Counted from the stretch's first letter, positions 1 to 8,768 are shown. The stretch is DNA of 64,000 nt from JANQHS01 sp965267505 (GCA_965267505.1 OZ254081.1:2480001-2544000), one strand, 5' to 3'. Notes: generated by a model not told the origin, from the sequence alone. Program-made: numbers and translations.

Positions 1-524
1 GCTTGAATGTCAGCTGTGATGTGCCATCCTATATTTTCTCTTTGGATGAGGAGATACTTGTGGATTACAATGCCAGGTTCAAATTGGATCCTCCGTTAAA
101 ATCTAAAAAAGAAATCACCGGCCTGATACGATTCCTTGAAAATGGAACCATTGATGCTATTTCAAGTGGACATTCTCCTCAGGATATCGAATCAAAGGAT
201 CTGGAGTTTGACCTTGCTGATTTTGGGGGTAATACCTTGGAAAGTTCTTTTGCTTCATTTTGGAGCAGCCTTTCAGAAGATCTAAAGAAGCCAATGATAG
301 CTGAGCTGTTTTCTTTAGGGCCTGCCAGGATCTTAGGATTGGCCAAACCCAAGATTGAAGAGGGATCTGACCTTGATATCAGCCTATTCCAATTAAATAC
401 AAATTGGGATTATGACGCTGATCGGGAATCTCGGCATTCTGATCCTTTTGATAAGACCAGGTTTTCTGCTCGGGTGATCGGAACCTTGAAAGGCAGCAAT
501 CAGAAAATATTCCAGTTTAAGTGA
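1..524 (+). CDS. dihydroorotase-like protein, C-terminal part (5' end outside window)
   Basis: Codons run in frame from base 3 and the reading frame is open to the window edge, so this is the C-terminal ~174 residues of a longer protein. The order of motifs matches dihydroorotases of the amidohydrolase superfamily: an NPPLR-like segment (LDPPLKSKKE), the GTIDAI segment, and a late glycine-rich segment (FGGNTLESSFA) where active enzymes have a GLET motif. Active enzymes carry an Asp-His-Ala-Pro-His motif that supplies a metal ligand. Here it reads SSGHSPQ, so the Asp is Gly and the final His is Gln. Bacteroidota commonly carry such altered homologues. Whether this one is catalytic or a structural partner in pyrimidine synthesis cannot be decided from the fragment. 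The next gene overlaps its stop by four bases, suggesting an operon. Confidence 0.75.
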   Translation, partial: LNVSCDVPSYIFSLDEEILVDYNARFKLDPPLKSKKEITGLIRFLENGTIDAISSGHSPQDIESKDLEFDLADFGGNTLESSFASFWSSLSEDLKKPMIAELFSLGPARILGLAKPKIEEGSDLDISLFQLNTNWDYDADRESRHSDPFDKTRFSARVIGTLKGSNQKIFQFK

Positions 525-1075
525 ACAGAAGGCTAATCAGCTACATTCTTGTAGCTTCCCTTTCAGGTACGGGGTTTTATCTATTCCTTTTTTTTCTTCC
601 TCTCCTTTTTGGAAATAACCCTCTTCTGGAAGATAGTTTTTTGCAAATCTTTCCGGGCACCTTGCTATTATCAGGGGGAGGTATTGCCGTTTTTCATTTT
701 AGAACCCATGGAGGAACAAAATTCCTTGAGAAGACAATCTTTGCTTTTGGAATGATCATCATTTCAAGCCTTAGCTATGCCTTGATTCTTGCAGTGATTC
801 TTGATAACAACAAGGGTCTCGTTGAGGAATATTTTGAGGCTGGTCTGAAAGCCCTGGAGGAAAACCCGGATACTTACATCAACTACTCGAATGAGAAGTC
901 TTATCAGGATGCCTTGGAAAAGCAAAGAATGCCTTCGGCAAAAGTGGTTGTCCTTAACGACTTTATTATCAAAAATGTAGCTGGAGCTTTCTTCAACATT
1001 CTTTTTCTTCTTTTATTTTTTACCCTGCCTAACTACTTTAGGAGGCCCAAATTGCAGGAAAATGGAAAAACTTAG
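521..1075 (+). CDS. DUF4199-type integral membrane protein
   Basis: This 184-residue protein begins at a GTG that overlaps the stop of the dihydroorotase-like gene. It has about four hydrophobic segments: residues ~8-30, ~40-58, ~70-92 and, after a charged loop rich in Glu, Asn and Tyr, ~147-168. The size and topology match the DUF4199 family of Bacteroidota inner-membrane proteins, whose function is unknown. The next gene also looks like DUF4199 and overlaps it by 14 bases, so the two are probably paralogues made together. Family assignment for this copy rests on topology and context and is weaker than for its neighbour. Confidence 0.7.
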   Translation: MNRRLISYILVASLSGTGFYLFLFFLPLLFGNNPLLEDSFLQIFPGTLLLSGGGIAVFHFRTHGGTKFLEKTIFAFGMIIISSLSYALILAVILDNNKGLVEEYFEAGLKALEENPDTYINYSNEKSYQDALEKQRMPSAKVVVLNDFIIKNVAGAFFNILFLLLFFTLPNYFRRPKLQENGKT

Positions 1076-1574
1076 CATTAAAGATCTCGGAATAAAGTGG
1101 GGCCTGATACTAGGCCTGATTTTGATCATTTACGGCATCATTTTGCAAATGATGGGTTTAGGTGCTGACCAGGCATTAGGGATGGTTAGCTACATCTTTG
1201 TCGCTGGAGGTTTATTTGTTGCCTACAGGGATTTTAAAGCTGCGAACAGCGGATTTATGGAATTTGGAGAAGGATTTAAAATAGGGGGAATAGCGACCGT
1301 GATTTACAGCTTGGTATCCTCGGTTTTCATGTATGTTTATATCATTATGATTGATGACTCCATGATCGAGATGATCAAGGATCAGCAATACGAAGAAATG
1401 GAAAAACAAAACCTTTCAGAAGAGCAGATAGATGCAGCCATGGAAATGGCGGGAGCGTTTATGACCCCAGAAATGATATCTATTATGGGGTTCGTATTCA
1501 CTGTTTTCTTTGGAGTAATCCTAACGCTGATTATGTCGGCAATCTTAAAAAAGAGCAAGCCTGAACTTGGATAG
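1062..1574 (+). CDS. DUF4199 domain-containing membrane protein
   Basis: The 170-residue protein has four predicted membrane helices (~12-30, ~38-54, ~75-95, ~140-162) and an acidic, Met/Glu-rich loop between the third and fourth. The segment YRDFKAANSGFMEFGEGFK and the overall plan are typical of DUF4199, a Bacteroidota-restricted inner-membrane family of unknown function. DUF4199 genes are often found directly before a glycosyltransferase, as here. The following gene starts inside its last codons (8-base overlap), so translation is likely coupled. Confidence 0.8.
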   Translation: MEKLSIKDLGIKWGLILGLILIIYGIILQMMGLGADQALGMVSYIFVAGGLFVAYRDFKAANSGFMEFGEGFKIGGIATVIYSLVSSVFMYVYIIMIDDSMIEMIKDQQYEEMEKQNLSEEQIDAAMEMAGAFMTPEMISIMGFVFTVFFGVILTLIMSAILKKSKPELG

Positions 1575-2538
1575 ATATCCTTTGGACATTTCTGTTGTTG
1601 TTCCTCTTCTGGACGAGGAGGAAAGCCTTGGTGAATTGGTAACATGGATCAAAAAAGTCATGGATGCCAATGGGTTCAGCTATGAGGTTCTCTTAATAGA
1701 TGATGGTAGCCAGGACAGTTCCTGGAAGGTCATTCGGGATCTTGGTGCTTCCAATCCTCAGGTAAAGGGAATTCGCTTCAGAAGGAATTATGGAAAATCA
1801 GCGGCACTGGATATGGGATTTAAGGCTACCAGAGGGGAAGTGGTGATCACCATGGATGCTGACCTTCAGGATAGCCCGGATGAGATTCCGGGCCTTTATT
1901 CCATGATCAAGGAGGAAGGTTTTGATATGGTTTCCGGGTGGAAAAAGAAACGTTACGATCCCATTACCAAAACCATTCCCACCAAGTTGTTCAATAAGGT
2001 TGCTCGTATGTTCTCCGGGATCAAACTCCATGATTTCAATTGTGGGCTAAAGGCATATCGCTCAGAGGTTGTAAAAGTGATCGAAGTTTATGGGGAAATG
2101 CACCGCTATATTCCTTTTCTGGCAAAATGGAAAGGTTTTAGAAGGATAGGGGAAAAGGTTGTTGAACACAGAGCGCGAAAATATGGATCCACTAAATTCG
2201 GCCTTGAAAGATTCGTTTTTGGTTTTCTAGACTTACTCTCCATTTCTTTCATTACAAGGTTCAGAAAAAGGCCTATGCATTTTTTTGGAACCTGGGGCAG
2301 CCTCTCTTTTCTCATTGGGTTTATCATAAGCCTTACCCTTATTTTTAATAAGATCTATGGGATCTCCCAAGGATTAAAGGTTCGGGACGTAGTGGATCAA
2401 CCCTTGTTCTATATAGCTCTTGTAGGAATTATTGTAGGGGTGCAGCTGTTTCTTGCAGGTTATATTGCGGAGCTGATCAACCAGGAATCGACAAATAAGA
2501 GCGACTATCAGGTCTCTGAAAGGGTAGGCCTGAATTAG
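1567..2538 (+). CDS. family 2 glycosyltransferase with C-terminal membrane helices
   Basis: The 323-residue protein opens with a GT-A fold: VVVPLLDEEESL near residue 10, LLIDDGS near 41, and the metal/nucleotide-sugar motif MDADLQDSPDE near 94. The region GLKAYRSEVVKVI followed by HRYIPFLAKWKG is characteristic of the DPM1/ArnC-like group, which transfers sugars to polyprenyl phosphate. Two hydrophobic helices (~236-262 and ~280-305) anchor the C-terminus in the inner membrane. The start is a TTG overlapping the upstream stop; no better ATG precedes the first strand. The exact sugar donor and acceptor cannot be read from sequence. Confidence 0.88.
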   Translation: MDRYPLDISVVVPLLDEEESLGELVTWIKKVMDANGFSYEVLLIDDGSQDSSWKVIRDLGASNPQVKGIRFRRNYGKSAALDMGFKATRGEVVITMDADLQDSPDEIPGLYSMIKEEGFDMVSGWKKKRYDPITKTIPTKLFNKVARMFSGIKLHDFNCGLKAYRSEVVKVIEVYGEMHRYIPFLAKWKGFRRIGEKVVEHRARKYGSTKFGLERFVFGFLDLLSISFITRFRKRPMHFFGTWGSLSFLIGFIISLTLIFNKIYGISQGLKVRDVVDQPLFYIALVGIIVGVQLFLAGYIAELINQESTNKSDYQVSERVGLN

Positions 2539-2541
2539 GCC

Positions 2542-3309
2542 CTAGTTTTTAGAACAGAAGTAGATTATTTCATCAGCCGGTAAGGCATAACGCTTGATCG
2601 CCTCATCACCTAATTCCCTTGCATAAGGGATCTCCTTTACCACAAAGCCTGCATTTTCCAGTTTCTTTCCATAGTCCAGTCCGTAAAGTCTGACATGGTC
2701 TCTTTGCCAGTAAAGCCTTTCCCTTTCAGCCGGATCAGTAACATTAGGGTCCTCTTCTGTATTGGGGTTATTATAATCAACTGGAACCTGCATGATGGCC
2801 ATCCCTCCTGGCTTCAATACCCTTTGTATTTCTTGCATGCACCGATGGTCATCCTTGACATGTTCTAACACATGATTTGCCATTACAAAGTCAAAAGAAT
2901 TCTCTTCGAAGGGAATGTCATGAAGGTCCATCTTCACATGAGCTAAAGGAGAAACAATATCCGCGGTTGTATAATCCAGATTCTTTAATGACTGGAAAGG
3001 CTTCAAGTAACATTGTTCCGGGGCCACGTGGAGGAATTTGCGAGAAGCTGTGAAGAAGTCCGTTTCATTCCTTAGATATAACCAAAGGAGTCTATGTCTT
3101 TCCAAGGATAGGCTATCTGGACATAAAGCATTGGGCCTGGGATTTAGCCTGCCATAGGGAAGGAATTTCCTGTATTTCCTTTCAATGATGGGACATTCCA
3201 CATTATTTCCTCTGTAAAAGATCCCTACCATTTTTAATCCCAACGGACTCAGTCTTTGAAGGACTGGCCGGGGAACAAAACGGATCAATAAACTGATTAT
3301 CCTCTTCAT
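2542..3309 (-). CDS. SAM-dependent methyltransferase (type 11)
   Basis: A class I methyltransferase of about 255 residues. The strongest signals are FDFVMANHVLEHVKDDH followed by IQRVLKPGGMAIMQVPV, the post-II and III motifs of the Methyltransf_11 family. Motif I is unusual: LHVAPEQ replaces the common glycine-rich VLDxGxGxG, as seen in a subgroup of cell-surface-associated methyltransferases. I place the start at the ATG at 3309; a TTG 12 bases upstream is possible. A TATTTTTG box lies just upstream. The gene converges on the glycosyltransferase with only three bases between stops. The substrate is unknown. Confidence 0.8.
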   Translation of the reverse strand: MKRIISLLIRFVPRPVLQRLSPLGLKMVGIFYRGNNVECPIIERKYRKFLPYGRLNPRPNALCPDSLSLERHRLLWLYLRNETDFFTASRKFLHVAPEQCYLKPFQSLKNLDYTTADIVSPLAHVKMDLHDIPFEENSFDFVMANHVLEHVKDDHRCMQEIQRVLKPGGMAIMQVPVDYNNPNTEEDPNVTDPAERERLYWQRDHVRLYGLDYGKKLENAGFVVKEIPYARELGDEAIKRYALPADEIIYFCSKN

Positions 3310-3318
3310 TTCGGACGG

Positions 3319-3326
3319 CAAAAATA
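3319..3326 (-). promoter_or_regulatory. putative -7 promoter box (TATTTTTG)
   Basis: Read on the minus strand this is TATTTTTG, matching the Bacteroidota -7 consensus TAnnTTTG. It ends nine bases before the ATG of the methyltransferase at 3309. If active it gives a leader of only a few bases. Confidence 0.4.
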
Positions 3327-3368
3327 AATGGATTTGCTTACCGATCGATCAAAAGCTTTTTTTGAGGC

Positions 3369-4664
3369 TTGAAGAAATCAGCAATTTTATTTTGTCTTGC
3401 CTTTTTTCCTTTCCTGTCCTTCTCTCAAATATCGGAAGGGGAGGGATCGAAAAGAGAGTCCTTGAAGCAGGAAAATAGTGGAGCCTTTAATAAAAGACAG
3501 AGGATCAAAGACTCCATAAGAGTTGAGAAGATCTGGAACACCTTAAAGAATCCCAATGATTCGATTGAGTATCTCGATCTCCATAGGGCAGGTTTGACTC
3601 GAGTTCCAAAGGAACTTAGGTCTTTCAATAAATTAAAGAGGATAAACCTTTCGGAGAACTACCTGGATAAGATACCCAGATGGCTAATGAGAATAGATTC
3701 TTTGCAATACTTGAATATCTCAGATAACGTAACTAAAAAGAAGGCCTTAAGATTTTCCAAAAACCGTTCTCTTGATGAATTGGTGCTCAATAGGGCAGGG
3801 CAGGAAAGCTTTCCAAAAGGTCTAAAAAAGCTAAAAGGGTTAAAGACTTTAAGTCTGAATGCTAACCCTTTGGTGGCCAAGAAGTTGAAAGCAAGAGGAA
3901 TAAGGAATATCGAAAAGCTTTCCCTTATGCAAGATAGCCTGAATGGGAATTACAATTTTCTACTTGGACAAGATCAATTGAGATCCATTAACCTAGCCAG
4001 GTCAAATCTCGAAAAGTTTCCTGAAGAACTGTTAAGTCTTAGCAAGTTGGAAGAATTAGTGCTGGCTGAAAATCAGATCATGACAATTCCTCCCGATATA
4101 TCAAAACTCAAGGAGTTAAACCGCTTGATTTTATACAAAAACGGAATCAAAGTGATTCCAAGGGAAGTGTTTTTGTTGAAACAGCTAATTGAGCTAGACA
4201 TTTATTACAATGATATAAGGGAAGTGCCTGAGGAAATTGGTGACTTGCTAAACCTGGAAAAACTTTATTTATCCTTTAATGACCTCACCGAACTTCCAAA
4301 TTCACTTTGGAATTGCTCAAAAATGAAGGCTTTATATGCCCATCATAATAGGATCATCAAGATCCATCCTGATCTTGCAAATCTTGATTCTTTGAGGATT
4401 CTGGACCTAAATCATAATAGGTTAAGGTTCTTTCCTACAGCAATTTGCGATTTGGATTTCCTGGAGGAAATAGACATTTCATATAACGACCTAGATGAAG
4501 TAGATACCTGTATTTTAATTCTGCCAAGCCTGGATAGATTTTTTATTCAGGAAAACCCCTTTGAGCTTGGTTCTGAAGGCGCGAATGAATTAAGGATTGT
4601 ATTGCAGGGATTGGCCCGAAAAGGTGTGATTCATAATCCCCAGGTTAGGATCAGGGCAGAGTAG
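3369..4664 (+). CDS. exported leucine-rich-repeat protein
   Basis: The 431-residue protein starts at TTG with a clear signal peptide (KKSAILFCLAFFPFLSFSQ). After a charged segment come about 14 leucine-rich repeats, such as LNRLILYKNGIKVIPREV and LEKLYLSFNDLTELPNSL. They have the 23-residue spacing and LxxLxLxxNxLxxLP pattern of the bacterial/plant-like LRR class. A degenerate stretch (~130-200) interrupts the array. There is no T9SS sorting domain, kinase or other catalytic domain, so the likely role is protein binding in the periplasm or on the cell surface. It is divergent from the methyltransferase and convergent with the small gene downstream, with one base between stops. Confidence 0.82.
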   Translation: MKKSAILFCLAFFPFLSFSQISEGEGSKRESLKQENSGAFNKRQRIKDSIRVEKIWNTLKNPNDSIEYLDLHRAGLTRVPKELRSFNKLKRINLSENYLDKIPRWLMRIDSLQYLNISDNVTKKKALRFSKNRSLDELVLNRAGQESFPKGLKKLKGLKTLSLNANPLVAKKLKARGIRNIEKLSLMQDSLNGNYNFLLGQDQLRSINLARSNLEKFPEELLSLSKLEELVLAENQIMTIPPDISKLKELNRLILYKNGIKVIPREVFLLKQLIELDIYYNDIREVPEEIGDLLNLEKLYLSFNDLTELPNSLWNCSKMKALYAHHNRIIKIHPDLANLDSLRILDLNHNRLRFFPTAICDLDFLEEIDISYNDLDEVDTCILILPSLDRFFIQENPFELGSEGANELRIVLQGLARKGVIHNPQVRIRAE

Positions 4665-4665
4665 G

Positions 4666-4914
4666 CTATTCGGGGAGTTCTATGTCATCCACAAATGGCA
4701 AGAGGGCATCATCAGAGGAGAATGATTCCAGTTTCACGATCTTATCTGTTGCTCGGGACAACCAAAGTTGAACGTAAAATTCCCCCAGGGAATAAAGGTA
4801 GAGGTTGTATCCTTTCTCTCTTTTCCAGTACAAGTAGGAGCCTTTTTTGATCAGAATGTCAATTTGGCTTTCCTTCTTTTTAGCGTCGAACTCAGCTTTA
4901 CTAGGTAAACTCAA
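4666..4914 (-). CDS. small conserved hypothetical protein (82 aa)
   Basis: An 82-residue soluble acidic protein starting at TTG, with no signal peptide or membrane segment. The middle part (WKREKGYNLYLYSLGEFYVQLW) looks like a small beta-rich fold of a type common in Bacteroidota hypotheticals. It sits tightly against the stop of the LRR gene, and its codon pattern is like that of neighbouring genes. No function can be assigned. It could be a single gene, since the next minus-strand gene starts about 1.2 kb away. Confidence 0.6.
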   Translation of the reverse strand: MSLPSKAEFDAKKKESQIDILIKKGSYLYWKREKGYNLYLYSLGEFYVQLWLSRATDKIVKLESFSSDDALLPFVDDIELPE

Positions 4915-5072
4915 TTTCTCAAGCCTTGTGTTTCAATGGTCGTGTCAAGTCTCAGGTTTATGCCTATTTTCGAGAACAAAAGATAGTCAGTTATTTTTGC
5001 TCAGACCAGAAACCAAGTAAAAAAAATAGTACCCTCACTTTAAAAAGTCCAAGTATTAGCTCTGGCCCAGGT

Positions 5073-6179
5073 TTAAAAAGCTTGGTTAACTCCAAAGTAT
5101 ATTCCCGTATTTCCTTCAATGTTCAATCCAAAATCGAGCCTTACAAGGGTAGGTGTGCTTTTCAAGACCTGAAACCGGATCCCTCCTCCATATGAAGCCT
5201 TCGGTTTTGTGAAATGGGTATTCAAGGCATTGGATACATCACCCAGGGCACCAAAAATAGCCCACTGAAATCTTGGCAGGAATTGACGTCTAAACTCCAT
5301 CTGGAAAATGATCATGTTCTTATCTATATAGCGGCCACGGAAATATCCTCTCATCCTTTCACCTCCTCCCAGCCAGGCCATAGTTTGAAATGGAACGTCT
5401 CCAAAGGTATTCTCCAAGTAAATCTGTGTGGCAATAACCCCTTTCTCACCGGCAGGAAAAAACTTTCTCAAATCTACTATGTACTTGAGATAACCAAAGG
5501 TGGCTCCCATTGCCCTGCTTGAAAAACCGCCGTTAAATTGTATTAGAGCACCTTTTTTGGGGTTGAACTGGTCACTTCTATCATCAAGATTGAATATGAC
5601 TGAAAGACCTGAAATAATTGCCCCACTTGCCCCAGGGATAGTATCCGCAGCGAGTTTACCATCGGGCTCTTTTTCCAGCATTATGTCCTGTTCATAATTA
5701 TATTCAAAGCCAAAATTGAGTTCGGGTGGAAGTCTTTTTAGAAAGGAGGCTTTCACTATGAAGGTCCTCATATTATAGGCCTCTATTTCATCCTCCCTGG
5801 TATCGTTTCCTATGCCCCAGAATGAATTGGGGAATACCTTGTATTTGAGTAAGCCTTCCAAATAATAGTCCCCTCTGGCGAAATAGATCTGGGGTTTGGC
5901 ATCAAGGAGAAATTGATTTTTTGTTGTGTAAACGGCGGTTACAAGAATATTTGAAACACGCTGGTTGTATTCATTTTTCTTATGATAAAAAAACCATTGC
6001 GCACCTCCGCCAAAACCAAATTCGGTTTCCGGAGTATAGAAAATCACGGGAATCCCTAAAAGCTGGACATTGTTAGAAGGCGCAATGGTATCAGTTTTAA
6101 AATACTCCTCACTTCTGTCCTGTGACCTAAGACTTGAACAAAAGGAAAGAAGCAAAAGAACAATTAGGCAGGATCTCAT
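5073..6179 (-). CDS. BamA/TamA-like outer-membrane protein (Omp85 barrel)
   Basis: The 368-residue protein has a signal peptide (MRSCLIVLLLLSFCSSLRSQ). The rest resembles the C-terminal 16-stranded barrel of the Omp85/bacterial surface antigen family: alternating hydrophobic strands, LDDRSDQFNPKKGALIQ (the usual DxRd..p.kG motif), GGGERMRGYFRGRY (loop 6 RGF/RGY motif), and an aromatic final strand ending in AF. There is no room for POTRA domains, so it is not BamA itself but belongs to the POTRA-less group common in Bacteroidota. Its ATG overlaps the stop of the upstream barrel gene by one base, so the two are co-translated. Cargo unknown. Confidence 0.82.
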   Translation of the reverse strand: MRSCLIVLLLLSFCSSLRSQDRSEEYFKTDTIAPSNNVQLLGIPVIFYTPETEFGFGGGAQWFFYHKKNEYNQRVSNILVTAVYTTKNQFLLDAKPQIYFARGDYYLEGLLKYKVFPNSFWGIGNDTREDEIEAYNMRTFIVKASFLKRLPPELNFGFEYNYEQDIMLEKEPDGKLAADTIPGASGAIISGLSVIFNLDDRSDQFNPKKGALIQFNGGFSSRAMGATFGYLKYIVDLRKFFPAGEKGVIATQIYLENTFGDVPFQTMAWLGGGERMRGYFRGRYIDKNMIIFQMEFRRQFLPRFQWAIFGALGDVSNALNTHFTKPKASYGGGIRFQVLKSTPTLVRLDFGLNIEGNTGIYFGVNQAF

Positions 6180-6853
6180 TAGAATGCGAATTCGGGTATT
6201 ACAATGAGAAACCCGAACCCAAAATAAGATTGAACAACATTCAGTACATCAAACTCCTGTGTATTGTTAACCCTGTCAAATGATTCTGCTTCTACTCTCA
6301 GATAATCATATCTCAACAGAACCTCAAGACCAATGTTTTCGGTCAGAAAATGTGAGTAACCTATTCCTATCAAACCTCCCGGACCTCGACCAAAAATCTC
6401 GATTTCCAAATCAATCCCTTGCGAACTTATCTGATTCAGTTCAACAATCTGGCCATAGATCAACCCACCCGTGAGGAACATTGCTCCTTTTGGATTCTTT
6501 GCTAGATAATACCTAAAAAAAGGACCAATGGAGAATCTTTCATTTATGGTAGTGGTGAAACGTCTGGTTTCGGATCTATTCGCAGAAAAGACTAGACCCA
6601 ACGCAAACTTGTCTTTAATGAACTTACCGGAGGAGATCTGAAAATCGTATAAGCTTGAAACGCTGGTATTCGAAATTTGTGATTGAAAACGATCCAATGC
6701 TAACGATTGCAGGTTTCCCGAAAGACCTGCTATCCATTGATCCTTTCGGTAGGGAAGTAAGGTGGTATCTTTTTCCAAGTCTTGCCCTAAAGTTGATTCG
6801 GGCAGAGCATAAAGGATTAGGAGGAAAAATATCTTGATCCAAAAAGTTTCCAT
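6179..6853 (-). CDS. outer-membrane beta-barrel protein
   Basis: A 224-residue protein with a signal peptide (about residues 1-23, ending ...STLGQ). It then shows repeated amphipathic strands typical of small 8-10-stranded barrels, such as ISSGKFIKDKFALGLVF, FSIGPFFRYYLAK and ENIGLEVLLRYDYLRVE, ending in an aromatic residue (EFAF). It resembles the OMP_b-brl family of porin-like proteins. It is the first gene of a two-gene unit, overlapping the BamA-like gene by one base, which suggests that the second barrel protein and this one act together. Confidence 0.75.
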   Translation of the reverse strand: METFWIKIFFLLILYALPESTLGQDLEKDTTLLPYRKDQWIAGLSGNLQSLALDRFQSQISNTSVSSLYDFQISSGKFIKDKFALGLVFSANRSETRRFTTTINERFSIGPFFRYYLAKNPKGAMFLTGGLIYGQIVELNQISSQGIDLEIEIFGRGPGGLIGIGYSHFLTENIGLEVLLRYDYLRVEAESFDRVNNTQEFDVLNVVQSYFGFGFLIVIPEFAF

Positions 6854-6917
6854 GGCTTAAGGGTTTGGAATTACAAGGTAAGTCAAAGGATTTGGATTCT
6901 GCCCAATACCCAATAAG

Positions 6918-7778
6918 CTAGTCTACATCCGGATCATTTCTGTTGTACTTCCAGCGTTTGTGAGACCAAAGCCACTCCGAAGGGTGTTCAACTATCATTT
7001 TTTCTAACTGATAGGCATAAGCCTTGGTGACAGTAAAATCTTCATTATGCTTTCCTGGCTCGGCTAGTGGAATAAATTCAATAGTGTAATACCCTCTCTT
7101 TGGACTATGGATCTTAAGAAAAAGAGGGTATAGCTTGAACATATTGGTCAGTTGGTCAAGCCCGGTAAAAAATGCTGTCTCCCGATTCAAAAAGTCTATC
7201 CATACTTTCTCAGTGCCAGTTCTTGGGGGGATCTGGTCAGCGACATTTGCAATCCCGTGTCCTTTTTTTATACTTCTGGCGTACCTAATGCCGGATTCTT
7301 TCATCTCAATGGGTTCCCCTCCGGCTTTTGATCTAATTTTTTTGATCATGTTGTCAAACCCCTTATGGGTCAATCTCATATAGATAGGGTCCATCAAGGT
7401 TTTCATATGAATGGTTCCTCCGATCAAGGCCCATTCCCAGTTAAATTGATGGCATGCGCACACCAGTGGTAAATGCCCTTTTTCCTTTGCCTTAATTACT
7501 ATTTCGGGGTTGACACAATGGACCCTTCTTGCAAATTCTTCAGGCTCCATGGAGATGGACTTGATGTTTTCAGCCAGGAACTCGGATAATCTTTTATAGA
7601 ACCTCTTTTGGATCATTTTTATCTCCTTTGGACCCTTTTCCGGAAAGGACCCTTCAAGGTTTTTTCGGATTATTGAGAACCTGTATCTAAGAACATAATA
7701 CCCGAGGAAGTATAAAATATTGGATAAAGAATATAGCCAACTCAGGGGTAAATGCGATATCCACCTTAGAATAAACAC
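6918..7778 (-). CDS. lysophospholipid/lipid A acyltransferase (LpxL/HtrB family)
   Basis: The 286-residue protein begins at GTG with a hydrophobic anchor (residues ~8-32). It carries the catalytic H-x4-E motif (HQFNWE, ~109-114) of the LpxL/LpxM lauroyl acyltransferase family. Further family features are GIANVADQIPPRTGTEKVW, matching the ADQ region, and the C-terminal PSEWLWSHKRWK. The family acylates lipid A precursors at the inner membrane. The length is slightly below the ~300 residues of proteobacterial members and usual for Bacteroidota. It is followed immediately upstream by the AraC gene in the same direction, with only ~28 bases between them. Confidence 0.88.
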   Translation of the reverse strand: MFILRWISHLPLSWLYSLSNILYFLGYYVLRYRFSIIRKNLEGSFPEKGPKEIKMIQKRFYKRLSEFLAENIKSISMEPEEFARRVHCVNPEIVIKAKEKGHLPLVCACHQFNWEWALIGGTIHMKTLMDPIYMRLTHKGFDNMIKKIRSKAGGEPIEMKESGIRYARSIKKGHGIANVADQIPPRTGTEKVWIDFLNRETAFFTGLDQLTNMFKLYPLFLKIHSPKRGYYTIEFIPLAEPGKHNEDFTVTKAYAYQLEKMIVEHPSEWLWSHKRWKYNRNDPDVD

Positions 7779-7806
7779 GCTTAAAAATAGGGGGAATTAA
7801 GGCGTA

Positions 7807-8649
7807 TTAGCTAATCTTTTTGGAAGCCAATTTTTTTGGGGTCACCCCGTACTTTTTCTTGAAGGCTTCAATAAAGTGGCTGGGATTTGAATACCCAACT
7901 TCCTCTGAAATATTAGCAATAGAGCTCTTGTTTTCTACCAGTAGCAACCTTGCATTTTCAAGCCTTTGGTCTACCAAATAATTGTGAACTGAGTTTCCAT
8001 AAAGGTGTTTAAATCCAACCTTTAATTTGAACTCATTGGTTCCCACCCTTTTTGCGAGGTCCTTGATCTTATTTGGTCTATTGAATTCCTTGACAAGGAT
8101 ATCTTTGACCATCCTGATCTTTTGATATTCGCTTTCGTCTTCCAAGAAAGGACATGCTTCCAGGTCTTTCTTGGGGGAAGACATTTCATTCATGAAGTGA
8201 GATAGGAACTCCATGATCTTGGCTTCAGTATAGATCGTTCCACAGGAACCATCATACTTTTCCTCGAACAATTCATGCAAACAAAGAGCCATTGAGGCAT
8301 TAAGGGCAAAGGGGGCCCTAGGTACTTTGAACCCTTCCGAGCGCTGATCTTTTTCAGAACCCCATCCTACACCTAACCATTTGTGGAGGACATCCAACCT
8401 TATCAAGATTGCTTTTGCTTCCAGTCCGTTATTTTGAACATCCAGGAACCAATCACTCCTTGGGTTAGCAAGGATCAACATTTGATTCTTCGCCAGAGAA
8501 AATGGCATTGGAATGAAATTGGTCTTAAAACTGAATTCATTGCCGGAACTGAAGATCATTAAGATCTCCTCCTTCTGGACCCTCATTGGTCCAGCTTCGG
8601 GCTCTAAACCCTTTAACGTTCTCCAACCGGAATTAAGACTCGAATTCAT
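7807..8649 (-). CDS. AraC-family transcriptional regulator
   Basis: The 280-residue protein ends with an AraC/XylS double helix-turn-helix (~185-275), containing IKDLAKRVGTNEFKLKVGF and, as second helix pair, ANISEEVGYSNPSHFIEAF. The N-terminal ~170 residues are a sensory beta-rich domain without a recognisable cupin signature. The layout and the divergent TonB-dependent receptor resemble PchR-type regulators, which sense a siderophore or iron complex and activate the adjacent receptor. That role is inferred from context. A TATTTTTG box lies about 43 bases upstream of the ATG. Confidence 0.88.
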   Translation of the reverse strand: MNSSLNSGWRTLKGLEPEAGPMRVQKEEILMIFSSGNEFSFKTNFIPMPFSLAKNQMLILANPRSDWFLDVQNNGLEAKAILIRLDVLHKWLGVGWGSEKDQRSEGFKVPRAPFALNASMALCLHELFEEKYDGSCGTIYTEAKIMEFLSHFMNEMSSPKKDLEACPFLEDESEYQKIRMVKDILVKEFNRPNKIKDLAKRVGTNEFKLKVGFKHLYGNSVHNYLVDQRLENARLLLVENKSSIANISEEVGYSNPSHFIEAFKKKYGVTPKKLASKKIS

Positions 8650-8691
8650 TCTAGTTCAAAACAAAGAAACCCATAATAGGTTTTTGGCCTG

Positions 8692-8699
8692 CAAAAATA
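8692..8699 (-). promoter_or_regulatory. putative -7 promoter box for the AraC gene
   Basis: TATTTTTG on the minus strand matches TAnnTTTG. It lies in the 111-base divergent region between the AraC regulator and the TonB receptor, at a usual distance from the ATG at 8649. The region also holds the opposing receptor promoter, so it is the expected binding site of the regulator. Confidence 0.4.
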
Positions 8700-8754
8700 C
8701 AAAGCGTGATATTTTTTATACAGAATTCGACACTTTTTGAGGTATGAGGGGAAA

Positions 8755-8762
8755 TAATTTTG
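8755..8762 (+). promoter_or_regulatory. putative -7 promoter box for the TonB receptor
   Basis: TAATTTTG matches TAnnTTTG and has a TTTG at 8736-8739 as a possible -33 element, although the 15-base spacing is shorter than the usual ~19-21. It ends six bases before the ATG at 8769, which argues for that ATG over the TTG at 8760, which overlaps this box. Confidence 0.4.
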
Positions 8763-8768
8763 AGGAAT

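Noticed and set aside
4926..5195. 89-codon plus-strand frame
   Set aside because: It overlaps the end of the BamA-like gene in antisense and shows no family motif or signal peptide.
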